Source of the DNA: Calothrix sp. PCC 7716
GTDB taxonomy: Bacteria; Cyanobacteriota; Cyanobacteriia; Cyanobacteriales; Nostocaceae
Length of the DNA: 64,000 nucleotides
Assembly (NCBI RefSeq): GCF_019977735.1
Contig: NZ_AP025018.1
Location: 1,798,001-1,862,000 of the forward strand
Reading direction: 5' to 3'
Part shown: positions 42,136 to 51,345 of the stretch, one piece after another
Layout of the letters: the number at the start of each line of letters is the position of its first letter
Position numbering within the stretch: the stretch's first letter is position 1
The notes under the pieces: model-generated
Databases searched by the model: none
Seen by the model: only the letters and a program-made list of their open reading frames with translations
Told to the model about the DNA's origin: nothing
Translations under genes and position numbers: made by a program

Positions 42136-42165
42136 TGTAGAGACGTTACATGTAACGTCTCTACG
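42136..42165. repeat. TGTAGAGACG-type palindrome after the CsbD gene
   Basis: TGTAGAGACGTTACA followed by TGTAACGTCTCTACG, 14 of 15 pairs and no loop. It belongs to the same family as the palindrome inside mnmE and could be read as a terminator for both convergent genes. Confidence 0.85.
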
Positions 42166-42177
42166 TCCGTATATGTA

Positions 42178-42615
42178 TTATTTAAAATATGTTTCACCTG
42201 TAATAGATTCTGGTACATATTCACTACCATCAGGCATAATGGCGCCACGTAAAAAGGCATCATTAAAGTTGGCGCCTGTCAATACTGCTTCTAGCATAAA
42301 AGCATGACTAGCATTTACTTCTACTAAAACAGCATTCGTTAAAATTGCAGCATTCAACTGAACTTCACTCAAATTAGCTTTGAGAAGCATTGCATGATTT
42401 AAATTTGCTTTCATTAAATTGGCTTTGACTAAATTCGCTTGACGTAAATTAGCAAAACTAAGATTTGCGCTCGATAAATCTGCTTCTACTAAATTTGCTC
42501 GACTCAAATCTATACCACGTAAATCCATACCAGATAAACATACGTTCGCCAAATTAATGCCTGCAAAATTTCTTTTCCCTTCGGCATATTTTTGCAATAG
42601 CTCCTCTGCGGTCAT
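42178..42615 (-). CDS. Pentapeptide-repeat protein
   Basis: A 145-residue protein with about 15 consecutive A(D/N)LXX repeats (residues 20-125; for example NLVEADLSSANLSFANLRQA), which fold as a right-handed quadrilateral beta-helix. The first 15 residues (MTAEELLQKYAEGKRNF) are the short helix common before such repeats in cyanobacteria. The repeat unit is regular, and the end (MPDGSEYVPESITGETYFK) caps it. Function is unknown; proteins of this class may mediate protein interactions. Confidence 0.93.
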   Translation of the reverse strand: MTAEELLQKYAEGKRNFAGINLANVCLSGMDLRGIDLSRANLVEADLSSANLSFANLRQANLVKANLMKANLNHAMLLKANLSEVQLNAAILTNAVLVEVNASHAFMLEAVLTGANFNDAFLRGAIMPDGSEYVPESITGETYFK

Positions 42616-42784
42616 TGAATTCTCCTCAAATTAAATATGTGTATAGACCCGTAATTTTGGTGCTGGGACGCAGAATTACAGTGTATGAGCAGCAATTTTC
42701 AATGTAGAGACGCAAGATTCCGCTATATAGACGCACACTCTTGGTGTATAAACGCGGTATGTCGCTTCCTACAGTAATATTCGA

Positions 42785-44911
42785 TTAAATGGAAGTTGGC
42801 AGTCTGAGAGTAGCGGTTGTTCCCTGACCTTCTCCAGCACTGTAAATATCAATTGTACCACCATGCATTTCGACTAAATGCCGTACTAAAGATAACCCTA
42901 ATCCTAACCCTCCATGTACGCGCGTAAAAGAACCATCTGCTTGACGAAAACGGTCATATATATAAGGTAGAAAATTTGTGCGAATACCTTGTCCTGTATC
43001 CTTAACCTCGAGCTGAACATACTGCTGTTGAAAAAGACGAACTGTAACGCTTCCTCCTTTGGGTGTAAATTTGATAGCGTTAGAAACTAAATTCCAAACA
43101 ATTTGCCTTAAACGTTCCGCATCTCCACGCACTGGATTAATATTTTGGTCGAGGTATGTCTCGATATGAATTGATTTTGCTTCTGCTGCTAGTTGTAACG
43201 ACGATATCGCCTCCTGAGTTATCATTGCAAAATCTACAGTCGCTGCATCTAAACACAACTTACCTGTAATAATACGGGAAACATCGAGTAAATCATAGAC
43301 TATTTTCATCAAATTTTTAGCATTGCGCTCAATCGTCTCGACTCCTTTTTGGACAGCATTATCTGTCGAATTGCGACGCGCGAGCGTTTGTGCCCATCCT
43401 AATATAGCGTGCAGCGGTGTACGCATTTCATGAGACATCGTAGCCAAAAATTCGTCTTTGAGACGATTTGATTCTTGCGCTTGGTGGTATAACTGCGAGT
43501 TATCAATAGCCATTGCTGCGCGACAAGCTAAGTCAACAGCCAATACCAAATCTGACTCTGTATACCTACGTTGTGACTCAGATGTTGCTAAAAATAACGC
43601 TCCAAAAATTTGACCGCGCGCAATTAACGGTATCATCATACATGAACAAGGTTGTAATTGCTCATATATATTGAGAAGTTCCTCGTCTTGCGTGATTGAA
43701 GTTGCCGTATTATAGTCACACTCAGTTATCAAAATCGGTTCTCGACTTTGAAAAACTCTAGCAGTCAAACTATTTGGATTCTTGATATGATTTTGATAAC
43801 GGTTGGCTAACTCATCAACTAGTCCCTGTTTCTCACTCATACAGTGCATCGCAGCAACCGACTGAAAAGAACCATCCGAACCCAGTTTCTGCACTAAGCA
43901 ATAATCTGCCAAAAATGGTATAACCAAACGTACTACTGTTGATAAAGTAGTTTGAGTATCTAACGAAGTTGCTAACACCCGTCCTGCTTCCGATAAAAAA
44001 GCATATCTAGCTTGTGCAAGTTCGACTTCTTGACGTGCATTTTGTTCGCGTATAAATAATGAATGTCGTTCTGTTTCTATTTGTTTACGCTGCGTAATAT
44101 CTCGAAAATAAATCGAAATTCCATTTACCGAGCGGTAGATATTATGTTCTAGCCAAAGATTAAGCTTTGGGTAGTAAGCTTCAAATTGTACTGACGTTCC
44201 AGTATCCGCAACTTCGTGACATTTGTGATAAATTGGTGTGTCAACTAACTCTGGGTATACTTGCCAAATATTTCTACCCAGTAACTCACTTTCGTATTTT
44301 TGTAAAATCTGTGTGGCTTTTTCGTTAACAAAAGTGTAACGCCATTCATGGTCAAAAGCCACAACTCCATCAGTAATGCTTTCAAGGATTTTTGCAAACT
44401 GAGCATTTGTATGACGTAGTGCAGCTTCCGCCATTAAATGCTGTATCATTTGATTTAAAGCGGCGCCATCAGTTTCAGCTAGTTTTACAGTTTGATAAAG
44501 CAACTGATATTCTAATGGATTAGACACAAATAGTAGTCCAGATTGCTGTTTCTGAAGCGTTGAAACGGATTGAGTCAGTACAACCAAGCCATTTTCTGAA
44601 GGATAGACGTAAAATTCTATCCAATTATTAAGTAAGGTGTTGAACTCTTGCCAGCGCATTGGAACTTGCTGACTTACTGCGTTGTGGCAGTTTTGATAAA
44701 AAACAGGTGTTCCCGCTTCTGTCCATACTTCATAAACATTTTTACCTATCAAATCTTCGTGACATTTATCAAAAATTTTGGCGCCTTCATCATTGATAAA
44801 GATAAACCGCCACTGTCGGTCAAGAATAATTACACCATCGGTAATACTATCTAGAAAAGTAGCCATTTTAGTTTTTACCTCGGACGAACCAATATTGAAA
44901 TTAAAGTCCAT
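42785..44911 (-). CDS. PAS-PAS-GAF sensor histidine kinase
   Basis: About 708 residues from the ATG at 44911 (a TTG two codons earlier is the alternative). Two PAS domains (about 15-125 and 170-285; each with RF/YTFVNEKA-like cores), a GAF domain (about 305-470), HisKA with the phosphorylated His in FLATMSHEMRTPLHAILGWA, and an HATPase domain with N box (IVWNLVSNAIKF), GxGL boxes DTGQGI and GGLGLGLSLVRHLVEMHG. There is no membrane segment or receiver domain, so it is a soluble sensor. No response regulator gene lies nearby. The signal is unknown. Confidence 0.93.
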   Translation of the reverse strand: MDFNFNIGSSEVKTKMATFLDSITDGVIILDRQWRFIFINDEGAKIFDKCHEDLIGKNVYEVWTEAGTPVFYQNCHNAVSQQVPMRWQEFNTLLNNWIEFYVYPSENGLVVLTQSVSTLQKQQSGLLFVSNPLEYQLLYQTVKLAETDGAALNQMIQHLMAEAALRHTNAQFAKILESITDGVVAFDHEWRYTFVNEKATQILQKYESELLGRNIWQVYPELVDTPIYHKCHEVADTGTSVQFEAYYPKLNLWLEHNIYRSVNGISIYFRDITQRKQIETERHSLFIREQNARQEVELAQARYAFLSEAGRVLATSLDTQTTLSTVVRLVIPFLADYCLVQKLGSDGSFQSVAAMHCMSEKQGLVDELANRYQNHIKNPNSLTARVFQSREPILITECDYNTATSITQDEELLNIYEQLQPCSCMMIPLIARGQIFGALFLATSESQRRYTESDLVLAVDLACRAAMAIDNSQLYHQAQESNRLKDEFLATMSHEMRTPLHAILGWAQTLARRNSTDNAVQKGVETIERNAKNLMKIVYDLLDVSRIITGKLCLDAATVDFAMITQEAISSLQLAAEAKSIHIETYLDQNINPVRGDAERLRQIVWNLVSNAIKFTPKGGSVTVRLFQQQYVQLEVKDTGQGIRTNFLPYIYDRFRQADGSFTRVHGGLGLGLSLVRHLVEMHGGTIDIYSAGEGQGTTATLRLPTSI

Positions 44912-45437
44912 CCTCAAGGTGTGAGCATAAAAATGTCAGTTTGTTGTCCGCCTTTAGCTAGAATGTAGTTTATGTAACATTTGAGTTTACCTTCTGCTTA
45001 TAACACCGTGTACTCTTTGCTTCGAGGCGCCTGTGAACCTGACGAATTTACTCTTACAGCATTGAGGACGCGCGCATTGTTCAAAAAAGTTTTTATTTTA
45101 GTTCCATTTCACTAGAATACTTGAATTTTTTATAAAGTCTTCCCTCTTATTGGTGAACCACATACATTTATTGCTCAGTCATAAGAGCTATATATGTAAT
45201 ATTTCTAAATATTAGATTTATTAATAGTATCTATAAGTAAAACTTAATATAACTTCAAAGTTTATGCATCAAGATAGAAGGCGCCTGTAAAAATTAGAAA
45301 TAATATGCATACATAATAAAAAAGCATCAAACGAGGTCAGCTAATATAAAGACCTTGAGAATAAAACTGGTAGGGCGCTAAGTTCAATATATAGAACTAG
45401 CGCTTTACTACTATTAAACCCAGTAAAATCAAAAATC
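44912..45437. other. AT-rich intergenic region without visible genes
   Basis: A divergent promoter region between the histidine kinase and the bestrophin gene. It contains two GGCGCC sites and several short AT-rich direct repeats. I see no RNA gene or ORF worth listing. A TAGGGCGC-ish inverted pair near 45370-45415 (AGCGC...GCGCT) may form a weak hairpin in the bestrophin leader. Confidence 0.5.
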
Positions 45438-46523
45438 ATGCTGCGTAAATTCCTTAAAATACAACTCAAATTTCTCAGAATTGTTCCATCGAATCAAAAG
45501 CGCAACAGCAAAAGCAAAAATCAAAGTCAAAAGCAGTTGCAAGAAACGAGCAATTCGTTACGTTTAAAGTATCGTCTTTACAGAGGAAAACTACCAAATC
45601 ACCTACAAGTAGTATTACAACCTGTTAGTTCGTTACTTCCGGCAGTAATTCCGTGGACTATCTTTTTTGCAGCGTATGGTTTTTTGGTATCGTTACTTTT
45701 TCATTTTGGTTTTTCTGTAGCGCTGTCTGAAGACGGTAATATTCTTACCAAAATAATTTGGAGTTTTAATATTATTTTGACTTTATTACTAGTTTTCCGG
45801 ACTAATACTGCTCACGAAAGATTTTGGGAAGGCAGAAAACTCTGGGGAGGTTTAGTCAACGCAATACGAAACTTAGCTCGTGATATTTGGATAATAATTA
45901 AAGAGAAGTCACCCGAAGACCGACAGGAAAAGGAAGCAACATTACTACTCATTGCTGCATTTGCCATTGCGATGAAGTTACATCTAAGAGGGCAACCAGT
46001 CAACGAAGAGTTAGAATTATTGATGAGCGAAACTCAATACCGAAAACTCCAACAAGTAAACCACCCTCCATTACAAATTGCTTTTTGGATAGGAGATTAT
46101 TTACAGCAGCAACATGACCAGAAATGTTTAGATATTTATCAACTTACGGCTTTAAATCAACTAGTCAGTGAATTAGTAAATATTTTAGGAGGTTGCGAGC
46201 GTATTTTAAAAACACCTCTACCGTTAATATACGGTATTATATTAAGAATGTTGGTAATTGTTTACTGTATAGTTTTACCACTTGAACTTGTTGACAATGT
46301 ACAGTGGTGGACAGGTGCCATTAATGCATTTATTGGTTTTAGCTTACTGAGTATCGAACATGTCGGAGGTGAAATCGAAGAGCCTTTTGGTTCTGACTCG
46401 AATGACCTACCTTTAAATGTTATATGCAACACTATTCTGTCAAACGTGCAAGAAATAATTTCCTTCACTCCACAAAGTGCCCGTCTAGATTCAAAATTAA
46501 ACTTATATAAAAATTCGGTTTGA
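45438..46523 (+). CDS. Bestrophin-family ion channel
   Basis: A 361-residue membrane protein of the bestrophin/UPF0187 family. Conserved blocks are PAVIPWTIFFAAYGF (first pore helix), FRTNTAHERFWEGRKLWGGL (the family-wide NxAxxRxxxGRxxW motif) and GCERILKTPLPLIYGI. Four main hydrophobic segments lie at about 75-100, 112-130, 265-290 and 295-310. Bacterial members form pentameric channels; in plants and algae relatives conduct anions across thylakoids. An extra basic, Gln/Ser/Lys-rich N-terminus of about 40 residues precedes the core. The ATG at 45438 gives the longest form. Confidence 0.9.
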   Translation: MLRKFLKIQLKFLRIVPSNQKRNSKSKNQSQKQLQETSNSLRLKYRLYRGKLPNHLQVVLQPVSSLLPAVIPWTIFFAAYGFLVSLLFHFGFSVALSEDGNILTKIIWSFNIILTLLLVFRTNTAHERFWEGRKLWGGLVNAIRNLARDIWIIIKEKSPEDRQEKEATLLLIAAFAIAMKLHLRGQPVNEELELLMSETQYRKLQQVNHPPLQIAFWIGDYLQQQHDQKCLDIYQLTALNQLVSELVNILGGCERILKTPLPLIYGIILRMLVIVYCIVLPLELVDNVQWWTGAINAFIGFSLLSIEHVGGEIEEPFGSDSNDLPLNVICNTILSNVQEIISFTPQSARLDSKLNLYKNSV

Positions 46524-46686
46524 TAGTTACGCACCATAAACACCATAAATATTTCTTACTGTGCAGTTCATTTGGCGCCACCAGTAATATAGGAGTTAGG
46601 ACTAGCAATTGTTGCCCGATTAGTAAAATTATCTAAAATCAGATATAGAATAAAATTTTGGTGGGCTTTTACCCACCATTGAAAAA

Positions 46687-47145
46687 CTAATTAATCTCTT
46701 CTTTCATCGAGTCAATTGTTGCAGATAGCTCTTTGCGCTTTGATTCGTTCTTGAGATAGCGGTTCACAAACCAAGCACTATAACCAATACCAATCAGTTG
46801 GAAAAATTCTTTAAGCAATGGAAAAGTATTGATGGCGCCAACAACTGCTAGCATTATCCGCAGTGCGAAAACTGTTGCGACTAATGCACCAAAGCTAATA
46901 AACAAAAACTTGTACTCGCTATAGAACCAAGCTGCATTACTAGGTAACTCTGCCAAAAAGTCAGAAATTTGGGCACCGATTTTTTCTAAGTCGGTTTCAC
47001 TCTCGGTCGCAGGAGGCAGCATTGGACGGGTCGCAAGCTGTGAACTTCCTAACGCAGCAGTATTTTGAGAAATCTCTGAAATTTCAGAGATACTGTCAAC
47101 GTACTCTGGCTCTTTATATTTTTGTGTTGGTAGTTGAGCTGTCAT
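46687..47145 (-). CDS. CAAD-domain thylakoid membrane protein
   Basis: A 152-residue protein. The C-terminal 100 residues are a CAAD domain: an amphipathic region (LEKIGAQISDFLAELP), two membrane helices (about 80-100 and 108-130), and a charged tail. The domain was named for its presence in cyanobacterial aminoacyl-tRNA synthetases, and it also occurs in stand-alone curvature-thylakoid (CURT1-like) proteins that shape thylakoid membranes. The N-terminal 45 residues are Ser/Thr/Glu-rich and disordered. A strong ribosome site, AGGAGG, precedes the ATG at 47145. Confidence 0.9.
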   Translation of the reverse strand: MTAQLPTQKYKEPEYVDSISEISEISQNTAALGSSQLATRPMLPPATESETDLEKIGAQISDFLAELPSNAAWFYSEYKFLFISFGALVATVFALRIMLAVVGAINTFPLLKEFFQLIGIGYSAWFVNRYLKNESKRKELSATIDSMKEEIN

Positions 47146-47408
47146 ATGTGCCTCCTAGTATACTAAACAATGGGTTTTATTGCTTTAAATCAAGCTTTGA
47201 ACCAAACTTGTAAAAATTTATTGAGCATTATTACTATTATTTCCACATTTCTAGAAAAAAATTAACTCAATCACTCGGAGTAAGCTAGATATTTCTTCCG
47301 ATGGATTATTACAACGTAAAGAACTAGACATTTGCTGTATCTACCTTTAGAAGCATTTTACAGCCTTATCAGCATTATAAAATAAAATTGTTATTATAAA
47401 ACTGCTAT

Positions 47409-48047
47409 ATGCGTATACAAGATTTTATTCAAAGCTTGTTAGGTCAAGCTCCAAAGCCTGTCTTACTATTCGATTCAGTCGAAAAAGCCAACGATATCGC
47501 TTTTATGCTCAAAGGCGAGTGGGATGGTTGCAATGGTGTGGTTATAACAAAGTGCGATGAAGTTGCGGTAAACACTGCTGCGAGTCTGCTCGAAACGTCA
47601 TGGTGTTATCAAGGAGACGCTAAAGCTGTTATTGAGAGTTTAAAACCTTTAGAACTTAAACACCGTTATGCAAGAGGAGAGCGAATTTTTATCAACGCTA
47701 ACCTGAGATGTGCTGAACTTGTAGGCGCCGATTTAAGCGAAGCTAATTTCAGTTGCGCTAAACTAGATTGCGCGAACCTTATTGAAGCTAATTTAAGCAA
47801 AGCCACTTTAACTGGCGCATCAGCTATCGAAATCAACTTAAAGCAGGCAAACTTGAGAGATTCACAGCTAATAAGAACCAATTTCAAACACGCCAATTTA
47901 GAAGGTGTTGATTTGAGAGGTGCAAATTTGACTCACGTTTGCTTAGAAGGAGCTAATTTAACAGGCGCCGACTTTAGAGGAGCTAAACTTCAGTATACAA
48001 ATTTAATCAACTGTAATTTGACCGATGCTGTTTTCGATCAAATTTGA
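47409..48047 (+). CDS. Pentapeptide-repeat protein with N-terminal domain
   Basis: A 212-residue protein. Residues 1-90 form a small alpha/beta domain (LLFDSVEKANDIAFMLKGEW) that I do not recognise. Residues about 95-210 are pentapeptide repeats (ANLRCAELVGADLSEANFSC, ANLEGVDLRGANLTHVCLEG) giving a beta-helix of about five coils. It resembles the other pentapeptide protein at 42178 only in the repeats. Function unknown. Confidence 0.88.
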   Translation: MRIQDFIQSLLGQAPKPVLLFDSVEKANDIAFMLKGEWDGCNGVVITKCDEVAVNTAASLLETSWCYQGDAKAVIESLKPLELKHRYARGERIFINANLRCAELVGADLSEANFSCAKLDCANLIEANLSKATLTGASAIEINLKQANLRDSQLIRTNFKHANLEGVDLRGANLTHVCLEGANLTGADFRGAKLQYTNLINCNLTDAVFDQI

Positions 48048-48100
48048 GAAATCAAGATAGTGCATTTGTTCGGTTTTCCTGACAATCAACTCACCCTAGT

Positions 48101-48340
48101 TTGAAAAAACTTCGTCAAAATATAAATAGAGTTATATGGTATGTGATTATGTTCCCATTTTATTTTTGGAATAATTCTTGTTATGCCTCAGATGCTGTTT
48201 CTCGTAAAGCACGCTTGGAGCGGAAGTTAAGTTTTCTGAGAACGATGCGTGATGATATTGAAACCAGATTAGCTGGTTTAAATGCTGCTATTACCAACGT
48301 CGAACAGCAGTTAAATCAAGAAGACGCAACTAGAGTATAG
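48101..48340 (+). CDS. Small membrane or exported coiled-coil protein
   Basis: A 79-residue reading from a TTG at 48101; the ATG at 48149 would give 63 residues. A hydrophobic segment (VIWYVIMFPFYFWNNSCYA, about 11-29) ends like a signal peptide, followed by a Leu/Arg/Glu heptad coiled coil (ARLERKLSFLRTMRDDIETR). No clear ribosome site decides the start. A strong hairpin follows the stop by four bases, which supports a real transcript end here. Function unknown. Confidence 0.5.
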   Translation: MKKLRQNINRVIWYVIMFPFYFWNNSCYASDAVSRKARLERKLSFLRTMRDDIETRLAGLNAAITNVEQQLNQEDATRV

Positions 48341-48344
48341 TCTT

Positions 48345-48376
48345 AGAAACCGGGTTTCCCAAAAAACCCGGTTTCT
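48345..48376 (+). terminator. Hairpin terminator after the small coiled-coil gene
   Basis: AGAAACCGGGTTT (48345-48357) and AAACCCGGTTTCT (48364-48376) form a 13-bp perfect stem with a 6-base loop, followed by ATTTAATAAAT. The stem motif is also a dispersed repeat of cyanobacteria, but position and T-rich tail fit termination. Confidence 0.7.
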
Positions 48377-48479
48377 ATTTAATAAATGTTGAACACCATT
48401 TTTTGGCTATTTAAATGACAGGTGCCGAATGCCAAAAACGATGCATAATAAAAGATGATGGTTTGTATTTGTGTTACCT

Positions 48480-49736
48480 ATGCATCATTTGGCAGAGTCA
48501 ATAAACGTGTCATTGATTTTAACGGGCGAGAATATAATTATAGCTTGTTGTTATTTTGCGATATCATCAGGAATATCATATGGTGTATGGCGTAACAGAC
48601 ATGCAGGGGTTGACCCACTTGTAATGGCAGTAGCAGGAATATTTCTTAGTTGTGCAATTGGTCATGGTATGCATGGTGCTGGGATGCTGGGACTACCTAA
48701 TTCAATTGCTTGGCAAGCTGCAACAGATTTAGCTACAGTAATAATTGCCATATATTTTCTGAGTTTTTATCGAAGCTTTGATTTGCTAGCACGCTTCAGT
48801 CAAATATTTTCTTCTAAAGTCGAGCTTGAGAATAAGAATGAAATTTTAGAAGAAGCAATGAGGAAATTACAGCGTACTCAAAGTCAATTAATACAACAAG
48901 AGAAAATGTCTGGTTTAGGGCAGTTAGTGGCAGGTGTTGCACACGAAATCAATAATCCTGTAAATTTTATACACGCCAATCTCGATTATATGCAGGAATA
49001 TACTCTTGACCTACTGGGATTTGTAGAGCTTTATCAAAAATATTATCCGACACCAGTCGCAGAAATTAGCGTGCGAGCAAAAAAAATTGATTTAGAGTAT
49101 ATCAAACAAGATTTGTTCAAAATTCTCAACTCGATGACAATAGGTACAGAGCGCATCCAAGAGATAGTATTATCGCTGCGGAACTTCTCGCGTATGGATG
49201 AAGCAGAATTGAAAAAAGTAAATATTCATGAAGGAATTGACAGTACATTGTTAATTTTGCAGCATCGTTTTATAGCTAGTTCTGAAAAATTAGAAATAGA
49301 GATTATCAAAAACTATGGCGCCATTCCAGAAGTAGAGTGTTATCCAGGACAATTGAACCAAGTGTTTATGAATATTTTATCAAATGCGGTTGATGCTTTG
49401 GAAGAAATAAATCACGAGCGAAAAAAGCAAAATATAAAAGGCAATTCAAATAAAATTACAATTAGCACCTCCATAGTGGATTCGCAATGGGTAAAAGTAA
49501 AAATTGCCAATAATGGGCCAGATATTCCCGAACATCTACACCAACGTATTTTCGACCCATTTTTCACTACAAAACCCGTTGGTAAAGGTACAGGCATGGG
49601 AATGTCTATCAGCTATCAAATTATTACTGAAAGACATCAAGGTAAGTTAATGTTTACATCAATGAGTGGCGCCGATACAGAGTTTATAATCCAAATTCCC
49701 ATTTGTCAAAAGTCTCTTGCGACGCTACGAACTTGA
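48480..49736 (+). CDS. Membrane sensor histidine kinase
   Basis: 418 residues from the ATG at 48480 (a GTG at 48471 adds three). Three hydrophobic segments at about 15-33, 45-68 and 78-97 include the unusual run GHGMHGAGM, a His/Met-rich loop that could bind a metal or haem. A coiled coil (about 115-145) leads to HisKA with the phosphorylated His in LVAGVAHEINNPVNFIHANL and an HATPase domain (QVFMNILSNAVDALEE, FDPFFTTKPVGKGTGMGMSI). The HEINNPVNFI form is typical of many cyanobacterial kinases. No response regulator is next to it. Confidence 0.9.
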   Translation: MHHLAESINVSLILTGENIIIACCYFAISSGISYGVWRNRHAGVDPLVMAVAGIFLSCAIGHGMHGAGMLGLPNSIAWQAATDLATVIIAIYFLSFYRSFDLLARFSQIFSSKVELENKNEILEEAMRKLQRTQSQLIQQEKMSGLGQLVAGVAHEINNPVNFIHANLDYMQEYTLDLLGFVELYQKYYPTPVAEISVRAKKIDLEYIKQDLFKILNSMTIGTERIQEIVLSLRNFSRMDEAELKKVNIHEGIDSTLLILQHRFIASSEKLEIEIIKNYGAIPEVECYPGQLNQVFMNILSNAVDALEEINHERKKQNIKGNSNKITISTSIVDSQWVKVKIANNGPDIPEHLHQRIFDPFFTTKPVGKGTGMGMSISYQIITERHQGKLMFTSMSGADTEFIIQIPICQKSLATLRT

Positions 49737-49744
49737 TTAAAATT

Positions 49745-49845
49745 AAATTGTCATTTTGAACATAGAGAAAAATCTAAATTGTCATTCTGAACATAGCGAA
49801 AAATCTAAACTGTCATTCTGAACGTAGTGAAGAATCTAAAAAATC
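49745..49845. repeat. Three tandem GTCATTCTGAACAT-type units
   Basis: ATTGTCATTTTGAACATAG, ATTGTCATTCTGAACATAG and CTGTCATTCTGAACGTAG follow each other at about 37-bp intervals, each continuing (C/G)(A/G)AAAAATCTAAA or similar. They are related to the palindrome at 41347. They sit just after the histidine kinase stop. Confidence 0.75.
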
Positions 49846-49962
49846 AGCTTTTTAGAAAACATTTATAACTCGAATGATAGATGATATAAATAGTTACTAA
49901 CAGCTTTGATAAGCATGGCTTAATATAGAAAATTTTCTGATATTTCTATGTTCAAAGCAACA

Positions 49963-50262
49963 GGCGCCAAAATTCCTAGAGGATAAATAAGGTGTAAACA
50001 TATCCTCTAAGAAAATCTTCACACGATGCCGAAATTCCTAGAGGATAAATCAGATGTAAACATATCCTCTAGGAAAATCTTCACACGATGCCGAAATTCC
50101 TAGAGGATAAATCAGATGTAAACATATCCTCTAGGAAAATCTTCACACGGCGCCAAAATTCCTAGAGGATAAGTCAGATGTAAACATATCCTCTAGGAAA
50201 ATCTTCACACGACGCCAAAATTCCTAGAGGATAAGTCAGATTTGCATTGTATTTTCTAGTAC
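49963..50262. repeat. Tandem hairpin array B (four units plus a half, 62-bp period)
   Basis: Left arms TTCCTAGAGGATA start at 49973, 50035, 50097, 50159 and 50221, exactly 62 bp apart. The right arms TATCCTCTAGGAA lie 15 bases further on at 50001, 50063, 50125 and 50187; the first has one mismatch and the fifth has decayed. The arms and loop length equal those of array A at 5126-5271, while loop sequence (AATCAGATGTAAACA) and spacer (AAATCTTCACACGATGCCG) differ. No ORF and no variable spacers are present. Confidence 0.92.
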
Positions 50263-50361
50263 TTTATGAAAGTGGCCGACACCTAACTCTAACTTTGACC
50301 CTCTAGTATATGCATTATCAGAACTGATGGTGTAACCAAATGTATGCAGTTATTGATGTAG

Positions 50362-50751
50362 TTAGGGTGCATCAAGATAGATAAGCTTCTTAGCTTTATG
50401 AGACCAACCACAAAACTGTAGATCAGTATATGAGAGACGAGCAAGTCCGTTTGCCCATTGAAGTGGAGCAGGGAGACGACTGGGTTGGTAAGAAAGAGTA
50501 GCTGAATGGCAAAGAGCAGTAAGCAACGAAGCTATTTCTAATGGGCTATGTCCATTAGGGTTGATTGATGTACGGAATTTTACTGGTGTTGTTAGTATTC
50601 CATATTGCGGTGAAATACAGGGGTATAAGGCGGTAAAATCTGACCCATCAAGCAAAATTGTTGTACCTGGTTCGGGTTCTAGTGGCGCACAATGGATTAG
50701 AGGAGAGCCAGATTTTGAGTACTCAATCAGCGTAAAATTAGGGTTGAGCAT
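50362..50751 (-). CDS. Unrecognised small protein
   Basis: I choose the ATG at 50751 (MLNPNFTLIEYSKSGSPL), giving 129 residues. A longer reading to 50904 passes through a dispersed repeat (TTGGGTTGCG...CAACCTACG) and repeated ATCCGTTAC, and is not credible protein. The rest has conserved-looking Pro/Gly/Trp positions (LQWANGLARLSYTDLQFCGW), no signal and no membrane helix. Function unknown. Confidence 0.55.
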   Translation of the reverse strand: MLNPNFTLIEYSKSGSPLIHCAPLEPEPGTTILLDGSDFTALYPCISPQYGILTTPVKFRTSINPNGHSPLEIASLLTALCHSATLSYQPSRLPAPLQWANGLARLSYTDLQFCGWSHKAKKLIYLDAP

Positions 50752-50869
50752 AGCTTCATAATAGTTGGTTTCTATATATAATGTTGGGTTGCGCCTGCGG
50801 CGTACTACGTAAACTATTGCCTCCACCCAACCTACGGTATCCGTTACATCCGTTACATCTGTTGCAAGT

Positions 50870-51310
50870 TTATTCTTCGATTCCAAATTCGTTGATAACT
50901 GCATTTAAATCGCGTATGCGACGTGAGAGAACGCGAATAATATTTAAAGCAATTTCGGGTGTTTCTTCGATAGCGTCGTGTAATTGTTCTTGAGTTAATT
51001 CTAAACAATCTGATTGTTCGAGGGTTGTTGCAGTAGCAGAACGAGGTTGAGCGTCAAAAACTGCCATTTCTCCAAACGATTCACCTTGAGGAAATGTGGC
51101 AAGTTGTCGGTCTTCGATATGAACTTTGACGCGACCAGAAACTACTATAAACAGTGAGCGTCCTTCTTCTCCTTGTCGAAATATTGTATGATTGGCGCCA
51201 AACGACCATTCGTCCATAACTGAGGCAAGACGAACAATAAAATCATCGCGTAATTCTTGAAAAATTGGAACTCGACGAACAAATAATAAACGGTCAACGC
51301 TGGTTAACAT
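50870..51310 (-). CDS. Cyclic-nucleotide-binding domain protein
   Basis: A 146-residue protein that is one complete CNB domain: the beta-roll IFRQGEEGRSLFIVVSGRVK and the phosphate-binding cassette FGEMAVFDAQPRSATATT (Glu and Arg that contact cAMP or cGMP). There is no helix-turn-helix, so it is not a Crp-type regulator. It starts 35 bp after the stop of the large transporter-HEAT gene on the same strand and probably shares its transcript, so it may regulate or attach to that protein. Confidence 0.92.
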   Translation of the reverse strand: MLTSVDRLLFVRRVPIFQELRDDFIVRLASVMDEWSFGANHTIFRQGEEGRSLFIVVSGRVKVHIEDRQLATFPQGESFGEMAVFDAQPRSATATTLEQSDCLELTQEQLHDAIEETPEIALNIIRVLSRRIRDLNAVINEFGIEE

Positions 51311-51345
51311 ATTAATATATTGGCTTAGGTTTACTAGTGGTTATT

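Noticed and set aside
49963-50262. CRISPR array (regular 62-bp repeat)
   Set aside because: The stretches between the arms are almost the same in each unit and there are no unique spacers. The repeated part is a hairpin plus a constant spacer, and no cas genes are near.
50752-50904. N-terminal 51 residues of the reading at 50362-50904
   Set aside because: They translate a dispersed repeat and ATCCGTTAC tandem copies; a natural start lies at 50751.
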